Shown here in pieces: positions 54,775 through 59,775 of a stretch of 59,775 nt of DNA (the first letter of the stretch is position 1; each line of letters starts with the position of its first letter). The position numbers were made by a program, and so were the translations under genes. The notes under the pieces are model-generated. The model saw only the letters and a program-made list of their open reading frames with translations. It searched no databases and was not told the origin of the DNA. The stretch spans positions 1 to 59,775 of the forward strand of contig NZ_JAHESC010000045.1 in NCBI RefSeq assembly GCF_018598185.1, given 5' to 3'. The DNA is from Dawidia soli. GTDB lineage: Bacteria > Bacteroidota > Bacteroidia > Cytophagales > Cyclobacteriaceae.

Positions 54775-56169
54775 ATGAAGAAAATTCTCTTCGCTGCCGC
54801 AGCATGGGCAGCACTTCCGGCCATTGCAGCATGGGCCCAGGTACAACCCGCTACTACTTCACCGGAACCGGCAAAGCCCCCACTGGAAGAGCTTCGGCTT
54901 AAGTTGAATGAGGACGGCAGCCATTACCTCAAGCTCACATTTCTAAACCAGGTGTGGATCCGGTACAACGATAGCAACCCAGGCACCACGGTATTGACCG
55001 ACGCCACGCCGGAGACCTTCGACATCGGTCTGCGCAGAACACGTATTCAGTTCTATGGCCAACTGACGGACCACGTATCGTTCTATTCACAGTTCGGTCA
55101 GAACAACTTTAACTACCTGGCAGGCCAGAACGCCACCAACAGCGGCAACCGCAAGTTCCAGGTGTTCTTCCACGACTTCCTCGGCGAGTATAACGTCTGG
55201 AAGGACAACGACCGCCTGAAGCTGGGCGGCGGCCTGACCATCGCCAACGGTCTGTCGCGCTTCAGCCAACCCAGCATCGGCAGCATTATGACACTCGATG
55301 TGCCGATCTTTGCACAGGCCACCGTCGATCAAACCGACGAGTTCTCCCGTAAGCTGAGCCTGTATGCCCGCGGCCAGCTCGGTAAGTTCGACTATCGCCT
55401 GGTGCTGAGCGATCCTTTCCCCGTCACCAGCAACGGCTCGCCGGCGCCGGCCATCGGCCCCGCCGCGACCTATGCCCAAAACAGCCACCATAAACAATAT
55501 CAGGGCTTCTTCATGTGGAACTTCTTTGATAAAGAAGCACACACCACGCCCTATATGACCGGCACCTACCTGGGCAAAAAGAAAGTATTGAACCTGGAGG
55601 CCGGTTTCATCACGCAGAAGAATGCCATGTGGACCAGCCCCGACGGAGGCGCTACCACGAACTACGAAGACCTGACCCTATGGTCAGCGGCATTGTTCTA
55701 CGACGCGCCGCTCAATACCGACAAAGGCACCGCGCTCTCCGCCTACGCGGGATACTTCGACATGGACTATGGCACCGACTACCTGCGGTACAACGGCAGC
55801 ATGAACCCTGCTAACGGACTGGTTACGGGTAGCACCGTACCCGGCGCGAGCCAGGGTAATGCCTTCCCCATGTTTGGCACCGGCCAGGTGATCTACGCGC
55901 AGATAGGCTACCTGTTGAAGAAGGACCTGCTGGGAGAAGGTAACGGCACACTCATGCCCTATGCGTCGTTGATGAGCGCGGACTACGACCGCCTCAGCGA
56001 CCGCATGGACGTATGGGATGTGGGCGTGAACTGGCTGATCAAAGGCCACACGAGCAAGATCTCGCTCAACTACCAGAGCCGTCCTATATATCGCATCGGG
56101 GCCGGTAACGAATATGTAAAGAGCAGCACACGCGGGCAGATCCTGCTACAATACCAGATCTATTTTTAA
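54775..56169 (+). CDS. Porin-like outer-membrane beta-barrel
   Basis: 464 residues with a signal peptide (AAWAALPAIAAWAQ). LRLKLNEDGSHYLKLTFLNQVWIRY is the first strand of the phosphate-selective-porin-like barrel family; about sixteen strands follow, with acidic and aromatic girdles and periplasmic turns, ending GQILLQYQIYF. It may let anions such as bicarbonate, phosphate or sulfate pass. Carbonic-anhydrase plus porin (often with SulP) is a neighbourhood I have seen in Bacteroidota. Its selectivity cannot be told. Confidence 0.78.
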   Translation: MKKILFAAAAWAALPAIAAWAQVQPATTSPEPAKPPLEELRLKLNEDGSHYLKLTFLNQVWIRYNDSNPGTTVLTDATPETFDIGLRRTRIQFYGQLTDHVSFYSQFGQNNFNYLAGQNATNSGNRKFQVFFHDFLGEYNVWKDNDRLKLGGGLTIANGLSRFSQPSIGSIMTLDVPIFAQATVDQTDEFSRKLSLYARGQLGKFDYRLVLSDPFPVTSNGSPAPAIGPAATYAQNSHHKQYQGFFMWNFFDKEAHTTPYMTGTYLGKKKVLNLEAGFITQKNAMWTSPDGGATTNYEDLTLWSAALFYDAPLNTDKGTALSAYAGYFDMDYGTDYLRYNGSMNPANGLVTGSTVPGASQGNAFPMFGTGQVIYAQIGYLLKKDLLGEGNGTLMPYASLMSADYDRLSDRMDVWDVGVNWLIKGHTSKISLNYQSRPIYRIGAGNEYVKSSTRGQILLQYQIYF

Positions 56170-56487
56170 AGATCATAACGCCATGTGTTGCGAGGAGCCC
56201 GTCTTGCCATGACAACGTTGCACCGGCCAGGCTGCACTTCGCCGGAGCACTAGGTTAGATTTAGGTTGCAGACGAAATGCCGGGGAAACCCGGCATTTTG
56301 ATTATACACACTTCATATTCATAATGTTGCCCTAATCCAGCCTTAACCTGCGGAACCGCAGGTATATATGCATGAAGTGATACTATAGAATAATTATGCT
56401 AAACAGCTGATTTTCTTACACCCTCCACTCTCCGCAAACATTTTCGGCTATCATTGCAGCATTATAAACCCTTTTAACAAAAAAAGT
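56170..56487. other. Intergenic region with terminator and hairpin
   Basis: About 318 bp, no gene. It contains the terminator at 56275-56298, a small hairpin CCTGCGG-AA-CCGCAGG near 56347-56362 and an AT-rich stretch before the barrel gene. No promoter consensus is clear. Confidence 0.4.
56275..56298 (+). terminator. Intrinsic terminator with GAAA tetraloop
   Basis: AAATGCCGGG (56275-56284), loop GAAA, CCCGGCATTT (56289-56298), a 10-bp perfect stem capped by a stable GNRA loop. U-tract is short (TTTT). It should end the porin transcript. Confidence 0.75.
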
Positions 56488-57111
56488 ATGAAAAAACTTT
56501 TACTAGTTAGTGCAATGGCCCTCGCCGCTGGTTTTTCGTATGGCCAAACGATCATCCCCAAGGTAGGTCTTACCCTTTCTAAATGGTCGGGCGATGACAT
56601 CGATGATGCGAAATTCAAACCCGGCTTCACGATCGGCGCCGGCTTGAACATGCCCCTCGGTACAGGTATGATCTCCCTCCAGCCTGAGATCAACTACATT
56701 CAGAAAGGTGTAAAATTTGAAGAAGGCGATATTTCTGACAAATACACACTGAACTACCTGGAAGTACCGGTACTGGTGAAAGCCACCTTTGGTGAAGGTA
56801 CCAAGTTCTATGTCAACGCAGGTCCCTCAGTAGCGTTTGGCCTGGGTGGCAAAAACAAGTGGGAAGAAGGTGATGAGAAAGGCGAGGCCGACATCAAATT
56901 CGGTGACGAAGACGAAAACAGCGACGATCTGTACATCGAGAAAGGTACCGACATCGGCCTGCAACTTGGCGCAGGCGTGATCGTAGCGGAAAAAGTAATC
57001 ATCGACTTGCGTTATGGCCTTGGTCTTACAGACCTGGAAGACAACGCCAGCGTGAAAAACAATGTACTGCAGCTTACTGTAGGCATTCCGCTGTCGATCG
57101 GCGGCAAATAA
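56488..57111 (+). CDS. PorT-like outer-membrane beta-barrel protein
   Basis: 207 residues with signal peptide (LLLVSAMALAAGFSYGQ). The opening IIPKVGLTLSKWSGDDI, then ISLQPEINYIQKGVKFEE, YTLNYLEVPVLVKATFGEG and YVNAGPSVAFGLGG follow the PorT/outer-membrane beta-barrel domain 2 pattern of Bacteroidota. An acidic loop (EEGDEKGEADIKFGDEDE) points outwards and may bind cations. Function unknown; such barrels serve in T9SS or stress roles. Own terminator follows. Confidence 0.82.
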   Translation: MKKLLLVSAMALAAGFSYGQTIIPKVGLTLSKWSGDDIDDAKFKPGFTIGAGLNMPLGTGMISLQPEINYIQKGVKFEEGDISDKYTLNYLEVPVLVKATFGEGTKFYVNAGPSVAFGLGGKNKWEEGDEKGEADIKFGDEDENSDDLYIEKGTDIGLQLGAGVIVAEKVIIDLRYGLGLTDLEDNASVKNNVLQLTVGIPLSIGGK

Positions 57112-57130
57112 TCCTGCCAAAACATTTATA

Positions 57131-57166
57131 ACAAAACGCCTCAGCTTGCTGGGGCGTTTTTGTTTT
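57131..57166 (+). terminator. Intrinsic terminator
   Basis: AAAACGCC (57133-57140) pairs with GGCGTTTT (57153-57160), extended by inner pairs around CTTG, with a T-run after it. Confidence 0.85.
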
Positions 57167-57235
57167 ATCCTTCACCCTCAAAGGCTCGTCGCAGGTGGCG
57201 ACGTTTTTCACATCCCCCAAACTATTTTTTTTGAT

Positions 57236-57243
57236 TAGTTTTG
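57236..57243 (+). promoter_or_regulatory. -7 promoter element of the marC-rnhA operon
   Basis: TAGTTTTG fits TAnnTTTG and predicts a start near 57250. It excludes the TTG at 57241 as translation start and favours the ATG at 57262. Confidence 0.5.
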
Positions 57244-57261
57244 CACAAAACGACAGCGTGC

Positions 57262-57834
57262 ATGCTCAACCTAAAGGAAATTTTCTCGGTGACCCTCATC
57301 CTCTTCTCGGTCATTGATATCCTGGGATCCATCCCCTTCATCATTACCATTCGCAAACGCGAAGGACGGATCCACGCCGAAAAGGCTACCGTCATCTCCG
57401 CGGTATTGATGATCAGCTTTCTTTTCCTGGGGCAGTCCATCCTGAAACTGTTTGGCCTCGATGTCGCATCCTTTGCCGTGGCCGGTGCCATCATCATCTT
57501 CATCGTAGCCATTGAAATGATCCTCGGCATCACACTGATGAAAGACGACCCCGACGCCAAAGGCTCAGGCTCCATTGTGCCCCTGGCCTTCCCCCTCATC
57601 GCAGGCGCCGGTACACTCACCACCATCCTGTCGCTCCGCGCCGTATACCAGGAGTGGAACATCCTCATCGGCATCGTACTCAACCTCGGCTTTATATACC
57701 TTGTCCTTCGTTCATCCGTATGGCTGGAACGCGTCATCGGTAAGTCGGGCTTTGCCGTACTCCGCCGTGTGTTCGGCGTCATCCTGTTGGCCATTGCCGT
57801 AAAGATCTTTAAAACCCACGCGCTTTCTCTATGA
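57262..57834 (+). CDS. marC: MarC family integral membrane protein
   Basis: 190 residues from the ATG at 57262 (MLNLKEIFSVTLILFSVIDILG). Six hydrophobic helices; DILGSIPFIITIRK and VPLAFPLIAGAGTLTTIL are the typical MarC/NAAT motifs. The family was named for multiple antibiotic resistance, but the E. coli protein was later found not to be involved; its transport role is unclear. It overlaps rnhA by ATGA. Normal length. Confidence 0.88.
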   Translation: MLNLKEIFSVTLILFSVIDILGSIPFIITIRKREGRIHAEKATVISAVLMISFLFLGQSILKLFGLDVASFAVAGAIIIFIVAIEMILGITLMKDDPDAKGSGSIVPLAFPLIAGAGTLTTILSLRAVYQEWNILIGIVLNLGFIYLVLRSSVWLERVIGKSGFAVLRRVFGVILLAIAVKIFKTHALSL

Positions 57835-58292
57835 TCCGTATTTATACTGACGGCGCAGCCCAGGGCAACCCCGGCCCGGGAGGATATGGCACGATCATGA
57901 AGTTCAAAGATGCCGTGAAGGAATTGTCCGAAGGCTTCCGCCTTACCACCAACAACCGCATGGAACTGCTGGCCGTCATAAAAGGCCTCGAAGCCATCAA
58001 GAAGGACGGCATCGCCGTGACCATCTACTCCGACTCGAAGTATGTTGTCGACTCGGTCGAAAAAGGTTGGATCTGGGGCTGGCAGAAAAAGAACTTCGAG
58101 AAGAAGGCAAACCCCGACCTGTGGCAACGGTACATCCCCCTGCACATGAAGTTCAAACCCAGGTTTATCTGGATCCGCGGGCACGCCGGCCACCCCGAAA
58201 ACGAGCGGTGCGACTTCCTGGCCGTACAAGCCGCCAGTAAAGGCCCCCTGCTCATCGATGACGTATACGAACGCACCAGCGGCGTGCGTTAA
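57831..58292 (+). CDS. rnhA: Ribonuclease HI
   Basis: 153 residues. The enzyme cuts the RNA strand of RNA:DNA hybrids. All four acidic residues of the active site are in place: IYTDGAAQGNPGPGG (Asp), NNRMELLAVIKGLE (Glu), IYSDSKYVVD (Asp) and ENERCDFLA (Asp), with HAGHPENE providing the metal-side His. Length is normal for bacterial HI. It is translationally coupled to marC and convergent (4 bp overlap of ends) with the saccharopine dehydrogenase-like gene. Confidence 0.95.
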   Translation: MIRIYTDGAAQGNPGPGGYGTIMKFKDAVKELSEGFRLTTNNRMELLAVIKGLEAIKKDGIAVTIYSDSKYVVDSVEKGWIWGWQKKNFEKKANPDLWQRYIPLHMKFKPRFIWIRGHAGHPENERCDFLAVQAASKGPLLIDDVYERTSGVR

Positions 58293-59620
58293 CCCTCCTC
58301 CTCTACCAGTGTTATACCGAGCGTGCTCAGCTCCGCCAAAATAGGATTGTAGAATTCCGGGGAGATCGGGATCAACACGCCCCGTGCCGCGAGCTTTCCT
58401 TGCAATAACAATGTAGCCGCGATTGCCAACGGCAAGCCTACTGTCTTAGCCATCGCGGTGCGCACAGCGTCCTCGCCCGTCGCCACGAGCGATGCCTGGA
58501 TCACTTTCTCCACGCCTCCCAGAGTATACCTAAAGCGGTGCCACATAACGATGAAGTCCTTGTCGGCAGGATGCAACGCCCACCTCTTGGTAAGGATATG
58601 TTCCAACACCTGCGCCGGTGTGCCCGTTGCCAGCCCTACCGGTTGGTCATCCAACAACCCGGACCACCGCAGCCGCGTTAGCTCCGGTCCCTGCGGCGCC
58701 AGCGAAAAACGACGCATCAGCTTCTCCTCAACCGACACGCCGGCAGCACTCTCCAGGAAGGCATCGATAAACGTCCGGTGCGTCAGGTCCTCAACGCCAT
58801 GCATAACATACGTATCGTCACAACATCCCAGCTGCACCAACACATCCCAGGCCCCACAGAATCCTTCCTTCCGCAGCGTACCCCGCAGCAACGTACGCAC
58901 CCCGTCAAGCCCATACGTGTCCCGGTAGCTCAGCGAGTCGCGGTTGGCATACCCCTCATAAGCACCATACCCCGGCACATGCACGCGCGTGATGCGCTTG
59001 AAGAGCTGCTGATACGGAATATACTTATACTGACCGTCGTGCAGGTAGCGGGCCGTGCTCTGACCGGCCATCACGACGTTACGCGGATTCCAGGTGAATT
59101 TATACCGCCACGGATTCTCCGGGTCTGTATCCGGCGCGATCAGCCCCCCCGTAAACGATTCAAAAGAAGTAAGCTCGCCACCCTGGGCCTTGATGCGATC
59201 GATGACCTGCATGGCGCTCATGTGATCGATGCCCGGGTCAAGGCCACATTCATTGAGAAAGAGCAATCCCTTGCCCAGCGCTTCCGGATGCAACGCCTTC
59301 ATCTCGGGCGAGACATAGCTGGCCGTCAGCAAGTGTTTACCCTCCTGTAAGCAATAGCGGGCAATAACGGGATGCAGCATGGCCGGCAACAACGAGATCA
59401 CCACATCCGCCGCGGCAACGGTAGCCCGGCTGGCCTGTTCATCTCCAGCATCAAACCGCAGCGCCCGCCCGATCGTATAGCCCTGCAACCGCTCCGCTGC
59501 CGCATCGGCAGACAAATCGCCCACCATCACGCTCCAGCCTTGCCGTGAAGCTTCATCCAACAAATAAGAGATCAATGCAGAAGACGACCGGCCGGCGCCC
59601 AGGATCAAGACTGTTTTCAT
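58289..59620 (-). CDS. Saccharopine dehydrogenase-like oxidoreductase
   Basis: 443 residues from the ATG at 59618-59620 (MKTVLILGAGRSSSALI); the longer frame upstream has no Rossmann start. GAGRSSSALISYLLD is the NAD(P) binding loop, DAADVVISLLPAML and NECGLDPGIDHMSAMQ lie at the active side, and FESFTGGLIAPD matches the saccharopine dehydrogenase C-terminal domain. Such enzymes take part in lysine breakdown (saccharopine to glutamate and aminoadipate semialdehyde) or in other imino-acid oxidations. No lysine-ketoglutarate reductase is visible here. An 11-bp tandem repeat lies 90 bp upstream. Confidence 0.85.
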   Translation of the reverse strand: MKTVLILGAGRSSSALISYLLDEASRQGWSVMVGDLSADAAAERLQGYTIGRALRFDAGDEQASRATVAAADVVISLLPAMLHPVIARYCLQEGKHLLTASYVSPEMKALHPEALGKGLLFLNECGLDPGIDHMSAMQVIDRIKAQGGELTSFESFTGGLIAPDTDPENPWRYKFTWNPRNVVMAGQSTARYLHDGQYKYIPYQQLFKRITRVHVPGYGAYEGYANRDSLSYRDTYGLDGVRTLLRGTLRKEGFCGAWDVLVQLGCCDDTYVMHGVEDLTHRTFIDAFLESAAGVSVEEKLMRRFSLAPQGPELTRLRWSGLLDDQPVGLATGTPAQVLEHILTKRWALHPADKDFIVMWHRFRYTLGGVEKVIQASLVATGEDAVRTAMAKTVGLPLAIAATLLLQGKLAARGVLIPISPEFYNPILAELSTLGITLVEEEG

Positions 59621-59707
59621 GAGGGATTGTTTGATGATCCAATTATAGTAAATTACACGCATTGTGGAACGCCATGCCTCCACCCTCCAAACGAACCCCA
59701 CTTTATC

Positions 59708-59757
59708 GCGACCTTACAGCGACCTTACAGTGACCTTATAGCGACCTTATAGCGATA
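59708..59757. repeat. 11-bp tandem repeat, four full units
   Basis: Units GCGACCTTACA (twice), GTGACCTTATA and GCGACCTTATA, followed by a partial GCGATA. Period is 11 bp, one DNA helical turn. It lies about 90 bp upstream of the saccharopine dehydrogenase-like start. Confidence 0.85.
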
Positions 59758-59775
59758 TTTCGCCATACCAAAGCC

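Noticed and set aside
59708-59757. CRISPR array
   Set aside because: The repeats are 11 bp with no spacers.

Overview
The window looks like chromosome of a Bacteroidota bacterium, most likely a soil- or water-dwelling member of the Cytophagales. The evidence is the primary-type short sigma factor (RpoD-like, N-terminus MRQLKI), promoters of the TAnnTTTG type, weak or absent Shine-Dalgarno sequences, SHNLRGP-type histidine kinases, families such as DUF3078, DUF2851, DUF4136 and PorT-like barrels, and a tmRNA tag ending NYAMAA. No CRISPR array, insertion sequence, prophage or tRNA gene was seen. The genus cannot be fixed by eye.

Layout. 1-8.5 kb: end of an FAD-linked oxidase, a Bor-like lipoprotein, a PKD-type lipoprotein, an exported peroxiredoxin, a DUF6152/DUF6644-like pair, a parallel beta-helix protein, and a compact three-gene phospholipid operon (CDP-alcohol phosphotransferase, CdsA-like enzyme, PlsC-like acyltransferase). 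8.7-11.5 kb: a TPR sensor kinase. 11.5-21.2 kb: a visibly AT-richer block with a secreted beta-helix protein and what looks like a cold-adaptation set: two membrane fatty-acid desaturases, an extra RpoD-like sigma factor, two single-RRM RNA-binding proteins, a RhlE-type DEAD-box helicase with a structured leader, small unknown proteins and a methyltransferase. The block ends at the 3' end of ssrA (tmRNA). 21.8-23.6 kb: dnaX, split by a run of ten A that predicts gamma and tau forms.

23.6-37.3 kb: mostly housekeeping genes on the minus strand: 7TMR-DISM receptor, HerA-like ATPase with an acidic partner, DUF3078, a receiver protein, LysM transglycosylase, O-methyltransferase, M16 peptidase, nucleoside phosphorylase, acetyltransferase, a polytopic membrane protein and DUF2851. 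37.4-44.5 kb: a tight phosphorelay operon (response-regulator kinase, giant hybrid kinase, receiver, CheR, CheB) without chemoreceptors. 44.6-49.8 kb: pyrF, lolA, ftsK, pyrD. 49.8-59.8 kb: outer-membrane barrels, DUF4136, xerD, aroQ plus a class-V aminotransferase, a beta-carbonic-anhydrase-like protein next to a porin, marC-rnhA, and a saccharopine dehydrogenase-like gene preceded by an 11-bp tandem repeat.

The most rewarding places are the dnaX recoding site (A10 run, hairpin 7 nt downstream, and no zinc-binding cysteines), the cold-type cluster with its helicase leader, the variant lipid operon, and the degenerate carbonic-anhydrase/porin group. All functional statements rest on reading motifs by eye; no database search was run.
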